Part shown: one piece after another, positions 38,223 through 49,888 of the stretch
Position numbering within the stretch: the stretch's first letter is position 1
Layout of the letters: every line of letters begins with the position of its first letter
DNA from: Rutidosis leptorrhynchoides
Lineage: Eukaryota > Streptophyta > Magnoliopsida > Asterales > Asteraceae
DNA: 64,000 bases
Direction of reading: 5' to 3'
Assembly: GCF_046630445.1 (NCBI RefSeq)
Contig: NC_092343.1
Span: 139,059,501-139,123,500, forward strand
Notes under the pieces: generated by a model
Database searches by the model: none
The model's input: only the letters and a program-made list of their open reading frames with translations
Told to the model about the DNA's origin: nothing
Position numbers and translations under genes: made by a program

Positions 38223-39088
38223 TTACAGAGTAATATATGTGTAAAAGAACTCGAGCAGAAACTGGACTTTTATAGGCAACTTTTTGGAATCTGATGCCCA
38301 TGCGATCGCATGGGGTTTTAGTGTATTTTCCATGCGATCGCATGGTCGCCTGATCCAGCTCAAAATGTTTTTGTTTTCTTTTTTGTCGACATAATTAAAT
38401 ATAATATATATAATATATATAATTTAAATAATTAATTATATATTATATTAAATTCATGTGCATAGTTGACTTGTAATTTTCGTTCCGATGACTCATACGT
38501 TGTCACTCGACTTATGTCCCGGTTTCGATTTCTCGAACTCATTTTCGTACGCTTAGAAAACTCGCAATTTACGTTTTGTGACTCGTACCTTTGTCAAAAT
38601 ATAGTCTTAAATTATCAATAACCTATATCATTCAAAGTGTATCTTAAACTTTCGAGTGTTTTGGTCATTTACTTCTATAAATCATTGTCTCGCTATTTGT
38701 TGATATATATATAATAACAAATCATTTTATGACCAAGTTAATATATATTTTCAACATTCATAAACACGTTTTAAATATACGTCGCAAGTTATTCATACAA
38801 TTAATATTCCAACTTATCATATATATTCAAATAAATATTTAAACCAATAAGTTTAATGTACGGTATTAAACAATTAATACATTGTTACGTTTTCAAGTTA
38901 TAGTATATATATATATATATGTATCTATATACATATAATTGTTCGCGAATCGTCGAGAACAACCGAAAGGTATTTGAATAGTTCAAAAATTTTGAGATTC
39001 AGTTTTACAGACTTTGCTTATCGTGTCGGAAATGTTAATCATACAAAGATTAAGTTTAAATTTGGTCAGAAATTTCCGGGTCATCACA
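36411..39088 (-). mobile_element. E3 5' LTR
   Basis: 2678 bp with the same contents as the 3' LTR. TAA tract 38061-38214 is interrupted by AAAATAAAAA. TATA box near 38267-38275; palindromes at 38297-38314 and 38330-38345. Confidence 0.88.
38061..38214. repeat. TAA trinucleotide microsatellite
   Basis: Interrupted TAA repeats; length and pattern differ from the sister LTR. Confidence 0.95.
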
Positions 39089-39093
39089 CAACA

Positions 39094-41913
39094 TTAATTG
39101 AGATCGTTAACTTAAAGGTTTTAAAACAACACTTACATGTAACGACTAACGAAGACTTAACGACTCCATTGGAATGTATATACATGTTGTGTTTTGATAT
39201 GTATTCTTACACTTTTGAAAGACTTCAAGACACATATCAAAGTACTTCTACTTAACAAAAATGCTTACAATTACATCCTCGTTCAGTTTCATCAACAATT
39301 CTACTCGTATGCACCCGTATTCGTACTCGTACAATACACAGCTTTTAGATGTATGTACTATTGGTATATACACTCCAATGATCAGTTCTTAGTAGCCCAT
39401 GTGAGTCACCTAACACATGTGGGAACCATCATTTGGCAACTAGCATGAAATATCTCATAAAATTACAAAAATATGAGTAATCATTCATGACTTATTTACA
39501 TGAAAACAAAATTACATATCCTTTATATCTAATCCATACACCAACGACCAAAAACACCTACAAACACTTTCATTCTTCAATTTTATTCATCTAATTGATC
39601 TCTCTCAAGTTCTATCTTCAAGTTCTAAGTATTCTTCATAAATTCTACAAGTTCTAGTTTTATAAAATCAAGAATACTTCCAAGTTTGCTAGCTTACTTC
39701 CAATCTTGTAGAGTGATCATCCAACCTCAAGAAATCTTTCTTATTTACAGTAAGATATCTTTCTAATACAAGGTAATACTCATATTCAAACTTTGATTCA
39801 ATTTCTATAACTATAACAATCATATTTCGAGTGGAAATCTTACTTGAACTTGTTTTCGTGTCATGATTCCACTTCAAGAACTTTCAAGCCATCCAAGATC
39901 CTTTGAAGCTAGATCCATTTGTCTCTTTTCCAGTAGGTTTATCCATAAAACTTGATGTAGTAATGATGTTCATAACATCATTCGATTCATACATATAAAG
40001 CTATCTTATTCGAAGGTTTAAACTTGAAATCACTAGAACATAGTTTAGTTAATTCTAAACTTGTTCGCAAACAAAAGTTAATCCTTCTAACTTGACTTTT
40101 AAAATCAACTAAACACATGTTCTATATCTATATGATATGCTAACTTAATGATTTAAAACCTGGAAACACGAAAAACACCGTAAAACCGGACATACGCCGT
40201 CGTAGTAACACCGCGGGCTGTTTTGGGTTTGATAATTAAAAACTATGATAAACTTTTATTTAAAAGTTGTTCTTCTGGGAAAATGATTTTTCTTATGAAC
40301 ATGAAACTATATCCAAAAATCATGGTTAAACTCAAAGTGGAAGTATGTTTTTCAAAATGGTCATCAAGACGTCGTTCTTTCGACTGAAATGACTACCTCT
40401 TACAAAAACAATTTGTAACTTATATTTTCGACTATAAACCTATACTTTTTATGTTTAGATTCATAAAATAGAGTTCAATATGAAACCATAGCAATTTGAT
40501 TCACTCAAAACGGATTTAAAATGAAGAAGTTATGGGTAAAACAAGATTGAATATTTTTTGATTTTTGTAGCTACGGGAAATATTAACAATTCTATACAAA
40601 TCATATCCTAGCTAACTTATATTGTATTATAGATGTATTCTAATATATTATATAATCTTGAGATACCATAGACACGTATGCAAATGTTTTGACATATCAT
40701 ATCGACCCATGTATATATATTATTTGGAACAACCATAGACACTCTATATGCAGTAATGTTGGAGTTAGCTATACAGGGTTGAGGTTGATTCCAAAAATAT
40801 ATATACTTTGAGTTGTGATCTAGCCTGAGACGTGTATACACTGGGTCGTGGATTGATTCAAGATAATATATATCGATTTATTTTTGTACATCTAACTGTG
40901 GACAACTAGTTGTAGGTTACTAACGAGGACAACTGACTTAATAAACTTAAAATATCAAAATGTATTAAAAGTGTTGTAAATATATTTTGAACATACTTTG
41001 ATATATATGTACATATTTGTTATAGGTTCGTGAATCGACCAGTGGTCAAGTCTTACTTCCCGACGAAGTAAAAATCTGTGAAAGTGAGTTATAGTCCCAA
41101 TTTTAAAATCTAATATTTTGGGATGAGAATACATGCAGTTTTATAAATGTTTTATGAAATAGACACAAGTAATTGAAACTACATTATATGGGTGAATGAT
41201 CGAAGACGAATATGCCCCTTTTTCTTGGTAGCCTAAGAATTAGTAAACCGATCTACTAATTGACGCGAATCCTAAAGATAGATCTATTGGGCCTAATGAA
41301 CCCCATCCAAAGTACCGAATGCTTTAGTACTTCGAATTCGTTTTTATCATGTCCGAAAGGATTTCCCGGAATGATAGGGGATATTCTTATATGCATCTTG
41401 TTAATGTCGGTTACCAGGTGTTCACCATATGAATGAATTTTATCTCTATGTATGAGATGTATATTGAAATATGAAATCTTGTGGTCTATTATTATGATTT
41501 GATAATATATAGGTTAAACCTATAACTCACCAACATTTTTGTTGACGTTTTAAGCATGTTTATTCTCAGGTAATTATTAAGAGCTTCCGCTGTTGCATAC
41601 TAAAATAAGGACAAGATTTGGAGTCCATGCTTGTATGATATTATGTAAAAACTGCATTTAAGAAACTTATTTTTGATGTATTATATTCTTATTGTAAACC
41701 ATTATGTAATGGTCGTGTGTAAACGGTATATTTTAGATTATCATTATTTGATAATCTACGTAATGCTTTTTAAACCTTTATCGATAAAATAAAGGTTATG
41801 GTTGTTTTAAAAATGAATGCAGTTTTTGAAAAACGTCTCATATAGAAGTCAAAACCTCGCGACGAAATCAATTAATATGGAACGTTTATAATCAATATGA
41901 ACGGGACATTTCA
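39094..41913 (+). mobile_element. E2 3' LTR, second part
   Basis: Continues the E2 3' LTR after E3 and ends CGGGACATTTCA, followed by TSD ATGTT. Copy of 9964-12789, including the hairpin at 41531-41544. Confidence 0.88.
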
Positions 41914-42306
41914 ATGTTGATGATAGTTTTGATTATGAAAACGAAATGGTGACAAAGTCGTAATATCCAATGATGATGACGATTTGGAGGGTATAATTTC
42001 TATTATCATTAGTAATATAATTTGTATTATCATTATTATTATTGTTAAAATTATCATTTTATTATTAATAGTAATGTTATGAAAAGTATCCTTTTTATTA
42101 AAATTACCATGTTATTATTATTAATAGTATCATTATTAATATTATTATTATTATAAAGATTATTAATATTATTATTATCATATATTATTACTAGTATTAT
42201 CAAAAGTATTAACATTACTATTATTATCATTATTATTATCATTTTAAACATCGTTACTAATAACATTATTATTTACACGGTTATTATTACTATAATAATA
42301 ATAATA

Positions 42307-42371
<65 letters not shown>

Positions 42372-43547
42372 GTTTTATTACTATTATTATTTTTCATAAA
42401 TAATACAACTTTTATTTATTGATATTATCTTATCAAATGATTTTTAATTATATAAAAATATATTCAACACATATAACATAATTATATTAATAATAATAAA
42501 TGCTAGGTATTTATTTAAAGTATATAAAATATATATATTAAATTAAGTTATTAATGAAACCTATAAATTAATAAATATAACAACTATATCATTAATAATA
42601 ATATATAAATTTGTTCGATTACAAATATATGTGTTAATATATATACAAATGATATAGGTTCGTGAATCCGAGGCCAACTTTGCACTTGTTCAATGCCGTC
42701 ATATGTATTTTTACTACAAAATACAGTATAGTGAGTTTCATTTGCCTTTTTACCCTTTATATTTTTGGGCTGAGAATACATGCGCAATTTTTATAAATGT
42801 TTTATGAAACAGACACAAGTAATCGAAACTACATTATATGGTTGAATGATCGAAGCCGAATATGCCCCTTTTTGCTTGGTAGCCTAAGAATTAGGGAACA
42901 TCACTAATTTTGAGAATTAGTGCACGCCTAATTGACGCGAATCCTAAAGATAGATCTATTGGGCCTAACGAACCCCATCCAAAGTACCGGATGCTTTAGT
43001 ACTTCGAATTCGTTTTTATCATGTCCGAAGGATTTTCCGGAATGATAGGGGATATTCTTATATGCATCTTGTTAATGTCAGTTACCAGGTGTTCACCATA
43101 TGAATGATTTTTGTCTCTATGCATGGGACGTATATTTATGAGAAATGAAAATCTTGTGGTCTATTAAAATGATAAAAATTATCGTTTATGATAAACTAAT
43201 GAACTCACCAACCTTTTGGTTGGCACTTTAAAGCATGTTTATTCTCAGGTATGAAAGAAATCTTCCGCTGTGCATTTGCTCATTTTAGAGATATTACTTG
43301 GAGTCATTCATGACATATTTCAAAAGACGTTGCATTCGAGTCGTTGAGTTCATCAAGATTATTATTAAGTCAATTATAGTTGGATATATTATGAAATGGT
43401 ATGCATGCCGTCAACTTTCGATGTAATGAATGTTTGTCTTTTAAAAACGAATACAATGTTTTTAAAATGTATCATATAGAGGTCAAGTACCTCGCGATGT
43501 AACCAAATGTAATGTATTCGTCCAGGTAGATTAAGACGGGTCATTAG
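41914..43547 (+). mobile_element. E0 3' LTR, second part
   Basis: Resumes the GAT-rich LTR of E0 after E2, then an ATT/TAA tract (41999-42370) and the conserved block 42640-43547, similar to 4390-5324. The end is taken at about 43547 ('gacgggtcattaga') by comparison with the 5' LTR end; it has diverged, so a few bases of uncertainty remain. A conserved hairpin is at about 43209-43222. Confidence 0.65.
42292..42370. repeat. TAA/TTA microsatellite with inverted junction
   Basis: TAA units switch directly to TTA units near 42308, making an imperfect palindromic triplet tract. Confidence 0.9.
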
Positions 43548-43562
43548 ATATTTTACTATTCA

Positions 43563-44107
43563 TCTCTACCTTCTAAATTGAAAGAATTTGAGTTCTCTCA
43601 CCTTTATTTCTCTTATTATTATTAAAAATATAAATACTCAACTTTAAGCGAACTTTATTATTATTATTTATTTATTTTTAATATTAAAAAATAGTAGGAA
43701 ATCTTTTATAAAATGAAATACTAATCTCTCCTAAATTGTAATGTTAATTTTCTAAAAATAATTTAAAGTCATTTATTATTACTAATTAATTATTATTGTT
43801 AAAAATATAAATACTCAACTTTGAACGAACTTTATTATTATTATTATTTATTTTTAATATACTAATTATAATTATAATTATTATATTATTAATATTTAAA
43901 TATAGATTCTTTTTACGAAATTAATTACGTTACATATCTATGCGAATATATATGTCTCTATATATTTGTAAAAATAACGACAAGTTTCTTTGTCAAACGG
44001 ATAATTAAAATAAATGACTTCAACATTTACATTCACTTAGTAACTAAAACATGTTATTAAATTATTTCGTTTAAACAAACCCGTGATTTCACGGGTCATT
44101 TTACTAG
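43563..44107 (+). mobile_element. Short non-autonomous Helitron-like element
   Basis: Starts TCTCTACC after an A and ends CTAG before a T, as Helitrons inserted between A and T do. A 3'-terminal hairpin CCCGTGA-TT-TCACGGG (44080-44095) lies 8 bases before the CTAG. 545 bp, AT-rich, no ORF. The 5' boundary is less certain than the 3' end. Confidence 0.55.
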
Positions 44108-44129
44108 TTTATAAAAAAACTCTAGACTA

Positions 44130-44338
44130 CTCTCTCCGTCTCATTCCGATTGTCCACAGACAAAAAATACGCAGTTTTAGAAAATCTCACTAACTTCATT
44201 TATCCATCAATGAAATATCTTCTCTCTCCAGATTCACCAATGAAATATTATATTTCCTTTTTATTTATGAAAGTGGACTATTAAAATGGAACATCTCAAA
44301 ATGAAATACTGCCTTTATTGGAATGAGATCTGAGATGG
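44130..44338. mobile_element. Stowaway-like MITE (degenerate)
   Basis: 209 bp flanked by TA. The left end CTCTCTCCGTCTCATTCC is a Stowaway-type terminal repeat; the right end is a decayed inverted copy. It shares internal words ('gttttagaaaatc', 'cactaacttcat', 'acatctcaaaat') with the MITE at 49195. Confidence 0.65.
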
Positions 44339-44340
44339 TA

Positions 44341-46301
44341 TTAGATAAAAATAAGGGGGGTTATTCCCTCTTACTCACGTTCTAACATTTTCACTTTCCC
44401 TCGCGATTTCGTTTACATTTTCACTGAATATTTAATCCGATAATTCCTAATGTTTCAAGATGATCCCCTAAAACCCTAAAGTAATTCCAAATCAATGAAA
44501 TCAATCACCAGATGATCCTAGTAATCGTTTAGTTTGCAATTCTGTACAAGTGGTTAGGGCTGTGTGATTTGCCTCAACTGCTGACATATCTCGGTTTAGG
44601 TTTTGGTACTCAATTCAAGTTACTTAATTTTCAAGGATTTATATGGAATCGTCTCTTGGCTGCTTTATTGCGTATACCGATCGACTATACCTTGTTCTTA
44701 TACTTCTGATTTTTGCTATCTTGTTTGTACTTAATGTTACTTGTTCTAGGCTGGTTGTCGGCGTGGAAACTACTACTGGTTCACGTTCCATTGGTTCAAG
44801 AGATATTTGGTCTTAAGAAGAAACATTCTCTTCCTAAACCCTTAGATGGTCACTGCTTTTCACGTTTCTACAATTCACGCACCCTAAATCTTAACAATAA
44901 TTCCAACTTCTTAGTGGATGGTAAATTCTAGATTTTTATTTTCTATTCTCAGTGCAGCTACCTCTATTTATCACTTTGCTATCTATACCTTGTGATCATT
45001 ATGATATATTTCGATAAAAACTTGACTTATTATAATCATAATTGATTTTAATTTAATTTTGATTTGATTGTGTATGTGTATGTTATGTGTATTCGTTGCT
45101 ATTATTTTATACGGTGATATTGTCTTGTGTTTTATTTTGATCATTTACGTTTTGTGTCCTAGATACGATTTATGATTTAAATTTAATTGAACTCTAATTA
45201 TGATTATCTATTGAGAGAGTATGAGTTCAGGGTTGTGTTTCTAATTTGGTTACAAAAAGTGAAAATTTGACTTTTTAGTGTTGACTTTTTTACACGTAGT
45301 TACATACTTTACATACTATATGTAGATATGGGAAAGATTTGTTTTGGTTATTAAGGAAATAATGACGGTTTGCATGAATAATAATGATAAATAAGCATCT
45401 TAATAATGAAAGATTGGAGTGATATAACATTTTAACATACATATACTAATTTACTAGTGTAGAAATTACCGTTCTTAAAGAATAAGTGTGTAGCCACTTG
45501 CTAATTGGAATTGGAAAGTGATAGTCATCATTTATGCTGCCTAATTCTCATCTCTTTACTTGTTACCTGTTTAACAGGTTGTTTTTCATTTATGTGACGT
45601 GAACGTCTTTGATTATTTTGTAGATAGATCAACTGAAAGGTGATTCTCATGGCAGCTCTGCTTATTTGTAAAGGTATATTCTTATAAATCTATATATAAC
45701 TAGTCTTGTCGTATTATCGGTGCTAACCTGAATGGCATGTCAGATTCTTATGCAATCATTAATCGTGGCACCGAAAAGCGTTTTAGGTAATTGATAGGCT
45801 CAATGCACTTAAATGTTTCAGTCATGATGTTGCACATGAAGCTATCTAATTTCTACAAATAAATCCAACAGTTATTAGCTAATGATCCTCATGGATGAGA
45901 AGGTATATGAATTTGCTTATTTTCTATATATATATATATATATATGTAGGACTAAACACCAACCAGAAGTGAAGAAAGTTCAATAAAATACCTTTAAAAG
46001 GTATGAACTGTAGGTGTTTAAATCTGTCAGGATAATTGCAATTTCAACCCAAATACTACTTTATTTTGTCTTCACAATATTAACATGGTTAGCATTAGGG
46101 TCGACTGAATTTCTAAATGAATTAACAATAAGATAGCTTAAATTGGATAAAGATACCATATCAGTCTCTCTTTTTTTAGGTGGAACTACTCTGGAAGGAA
46201 CTTGATACATAATTTAGAAGTCTTTTTTTGTGAGCAAGTCAAAATTTGTCAATTTCTTTCAACATCATATAACCTAAGGGGTTTTTTCAGTTTCATTGAT
46301 A
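44341..46301. other. Unassigned gene-like stretch
   Basis: About 2 kb without a convincing ORF. It looks like a plant transcript leader: a C/T-rich start at 44360-44440, 'aaaccctaaag' at 44470, and a possible small exon 45623-45672 bounded by 'tttgtag' and 'gtatat'. A 72-codon frame at 44713-44931 matches nothing I know. It may be a non-coding or decayed gene, or sequence captured by a Helitron. Confidence 0.3.
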
Positions 46302-46306
46302 TATAT

Positions 46307-47217
46307 TGTAACACCCCAAAATTCGAGGTAACTTAATAATCTAAATATATGTATTTTCTATAAATGTTATAAGAAATATGTAAGATGTGTTTTAAACTTG
46401 TCTAGTAGTTTAACTGAATTGGTTATGTGGTGTATCATGAATGATGAAAACTAGAGGGGTGGAGAGCGTAAGTATTTAGTAATAATTGAATAAATACACC
46501 ATCATGATATTATACACATACATACGCTGGATTATGAACTTCCTGGAAGTTCCAGGATGCTTTAGAAAAAGAGAGAAAGCGAGCAGGGAGCCAAGGAGAT
46601 AGGAGCAAGGAGATAGAAAAGAAATCATGAATTGAGCATTGAATAATTATACAAGTTAATTATGCCAAGGTAAGTTTAATTGAAGGTTTTGCTATTTTGA
46701 AAATGAGTCTTGAACAAAATTTGGTTAAGGTGGGAAATTATGACCCATTTGCGTCATAATTGTCCATTTCGACCCGTTTACATTATTTTAGAATTTGAAG
46801 TTGCCAACAGGTTTATAAAGTCATTTTAGAGTTGTGGAGTGATTTTGTGCCACCCGAGTACGTTGGATAAGAATTTGGGTCGTGAACTAAAATTTGTGTC
46901 ATTTTGGGAAAAAGTGTTAAAATGCCTCTCGGGCCTACATTGTGGGTTCGTAAGTTGAAATTAGTTAAATTTGGAGTGTAAATAGGTTTTAAACATAGTA
47001 AATTATAAGAAAATATGTTGTGGGGCTGTTTTTCGGAATATCATAAATCTCAAACCATTACTCTGTTTTTGACAAATAAGTTGTCAATAGAAAGGTGAAA
47101 AGGTCTACTTTTCAATGGTCAGGATATAAGATATTAAATATGCTTGTGTCGGACCTAGAATTTGTTGAAAAGTAGCTGTTTAGACGCAAAAAAATTGGTC
47201 AAAATGAAGGCATTTCA
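46307..47217 (+). mobile_element. Solo LTR, 911 bp
   Basis: TGTAACACCCC ... GCATTTCA flanked by TATAT (46302-46306 and 47218-47222). TGTAACACCCC is a common start of plant Ty3/gypsy LTRs. No internal region or second LTR. The AT-rich target repeat weakens the TSD evidence somewhat. Confidence 0.6.
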
Positions 47218-47222
47218 TATAT

Positions 47223-48066
47223 TTATACTTTGTTAATCGTATTATTGCTTGTTTTGTTTCTTGTAATATTATCACCTATCACTGCATTAGATAGTTTTTA
47301 TAGCATTTGTTAAGTTTCACTTTTTTGTGTTTTCCTCACTATTTTTTTATTTGGCATACATTTGCTTTATATTGTTGTTAATGTTTAAAAGCTTCCATGA
47401 ATGCAGCGGAAGCTGAATTGCCTTCTATACCTGTCATTGTTGGGCATTAGTGTTTTGATGTATTTGTATTTTGACAAGCTGTCAAAAGAATTTATCATTA
47501 TTAGTTAGTTATGTGATCTTTTACTTGTTGCATCTTGTAGACGTGCAAAGTAGTTGAATAAGACTCTCGGTTTACTTGGTGTATGTGTCAAACACACCTA
47601 CAGGTTCAATATATAAGATTCTTCAACCACGATACAACTGGAAGTAACCAAATTATACACCCTAGCAACTGAAAATGAGAACAACAATGGTATGTGACAA
47701 CTTCAAGTCCATCTCATCATGAAGCCTGTCAAAGAAATGGGACTATTAATGCTTATGTGACAATAAAAGATGTATTGCCTGACGGTCAAGATAAGTCTTG
47801 TTAGAAAATGCGAAGGTATACCGTAGCCTGCACATGGCTTAGTGTTGATGGCCCACATGATGGTCGTAATGGGGCAGAGCTACAAGGCATTCACATTGCT
47901 ACAGATTGACAGCAGTCTACGAATTAGTGAAGGCTCAATATCGCATCCCTATAACAAGTTGTGATATGTCTCAAGATAAATAATGATGCACTGTATGCAT
48001 GGTTCATGTAACAAGATGTCAATGCTTGTATTTGAGCTTTATTGAATAATAAGAGAATATGTAATA
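47223..48066. other. Unassigned sequence, no gene recognised
   Basis: No ORF over 80 codons that looks real. Some short stretches have a codon-like look (47640-47900), but I recognise no family. Confidence 0.4.
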
Positions 48067-48374
48067 CTAGGTTTAATGATCCGTGGAACCACGGGTATGT
48101 TAAAAACCTACTTTTGAAAGAAATACTATTGAAAGAAATACTTTTGAAAGAAATGTTCACCACCAATATTGAAAAGCAAGTTAACAGATGGAATCCTCTT
48201 AATCAAACCATAGTTCGGTATTGTGATTCAATAGGCTTACAACATAGTGCTAGCATAAACTATTTTACATGACAAAAAAGAGCGTAGCTAGTTAACGCTA
48301 AAAAGAGGGGTCAATCCAAAACATGTCAACAATTATAGTAATGGTGACCAATGAAATGGTTCAATCCACAGTTT

Positions 48375-48790
48375 GATTCTACTAAACTGGATGATAATAC
48401 ACACACTATTAGCATTTCTTGGAATGTCGAGATAATCGTGAAACCGCTGAGCAAAATTGTCCCATAAGGTGCACTTGACAGTGACGCCACTAAGAAACAA
48501 AAGCATATTAAAATATTTATAAGAATGATGGGTTTGAATCTCTGCAAACGGAAAAAAGTGAAACTATTAGCAGGTCCATCGAATTGAACAGCGCATCTGA
48601 TATTAGTTCCACGGTAAAACGTTAGTTCGTATTTACGATTGGTGGCTGGATATTTGATTTTATTGTCGCCTATACCAAAGTTGCTCAACGTGACAAATAA
48701 GCCTTCTTCCAAAAGAAACTCACTCTGCGTGGTCAACAAATTAAGCTTCGCAGTAGCATGTATCATGTCACTCTTCATTTGTAAAATTGA
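48375..48790 (-). pseudogene. RPA1-like OB-fold gene fragment (Helitron-associated)
   Basis: Two exon-like pieces on the - strand. The first (about 48785-48545) encodes an OB-fold segment of the plant replication protein A large-subunit-like family: 'DMIHATAK', 'VTLSNFGIGDNKIKYP', 'YELTFYRGTNI', 'FDGPANSFTF'. The second (about 48475-48375), after an intron-like gap ending 'tttcttag', encodes 'VKCTLWDNFAQRFHDYL' in a shifted frame, as expected after splicing. RPA1-like proteins bind single-stranded DNA; Helitrons commonly carry or capture them. Neither the N-terminus nor the C-terminus is found, so it is a fragment. Confidence 0.65.
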
Positions 48791-49194
48791 AAACAAAAGT
48801 TAGATTGTAATTAGAACAAACTTTAATTTGATAAGGATGCTTAATCTTCGTGTTGGCTTGGTTGAAATCAAGAACGTAAATTTAGGTTGGTTGAAAACTT
48901 TGAAATTAGAAATCCCTATAAATAAGTCAATTCTAAATTATCTATATGAAGGAAATATACAAAATTAACTGTGAATTATATTTTAATTAAGATATGATTT
49001 CAAAATTTCAATCAGAATATCGATGGTGAAAACCATTTAAAAGTCACAAATATATCTCATGTACCAATTTTTACCAATCTTATACATCTTAATCTAGCTT
49101 AGCGATGATAACTTCAACAACTTCCATATAAATAGTGAAATCACAAATCACATCTCAAATTCTTAAATAACATAATTAACTAATAAACAGTATA

Positions 49195-49387
49195 CACTCC
49201 CTCCATCCCACTACAAGTGTCAACTTACTTTTAACACATAGTTTTAGAAAATCCCACTAACTTCATTCTCCACCAATCAGAATTTTTCTCTCTCCAGAAT
49301 AACCTCTTCTTATTGATTGAATTACAAAGTGGACACTTGTAATGGGACATCTCAAAATAGAAATGTGGACACTTTAAGTGAGACGGA
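49195..49387. mobile_element. Stowaway-like MITE, left part (right end at 55005-55013)
   Basis: Starts with CTCCCTCCATCCCAC-type terminal repeat after TA. The right end CGGAGGTAG followed by TA lies at 55005-55015, beyond E4. E4 landed inside the right terminal repeat. Confidence 0.65.
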
Positions 49388-49856
49388 TGTCACAACCCAA
49401 TAAGTTTGTAGCCCAACCCACTAAGATTATGACCCAATTAAGGGTTTTAACCCAAGAACTTCATGGAAGGCCCAAGAACATCATGGAAGCTCCTTAGAAC
49501 TTTCCCATGAGTTCTTCCATGGAATGGTATGGAATGTTCATGAAAATATCTATCTCCATGTATATACTTGAAGTTTCTAGTACTTAGATCCTAACCATTG
49601 ATTTAGATTAATCTTAGCCATCCATTTTGTTTTAGAAGTAGTATAAATAGGGGTGGTCTCATTTGGCACACAACACCTCAAATCTCAAACATTCTCTCTT
49701 GTAAAGCATTCTCAAGCAATATAAGTATTTTCTTCAATTCCACTTGTTCTATAATATTTTCTCTTTTGGTTACTTGAATCGTTATAAGGTCCGAGAAAGG
49801 CTGACTTAGTAGAGACTAAGTGCCGCACGTGAGGTTATCGAGATAAGTCCGTGACA
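49388..49856 (+). mobile_element. E4 5' LTR
   Basis: 469 bp. Core promoter with a TATA box at 49642-49650 (TATAAATAG) and a C/A-rich leader downstream. Confidence 0.93.
49642..49650 (+). promoter_or_regulatory. E4 TATA box
   Basis: TATAAATAG about 215 bases before the LTR end; transcription probably starts some 30 bases further on. The same box is in the 3' LTR. Confidence 0.65.
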
Positions 49857-49858
49857 TT

Positions 49859-49871
49859 TGGTATCAAGAGC
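49859..49871 (+). promoter_or_regulatory. E4 primer-binding site
   Basis: TGGTATCAAGAGC begins two bases after the LTR; like the initiator tRNA-Met site but with one extra A. Confidence 0.65.
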
Positions 49872-49888
49872 AAGGTCGATTCAAGGAG

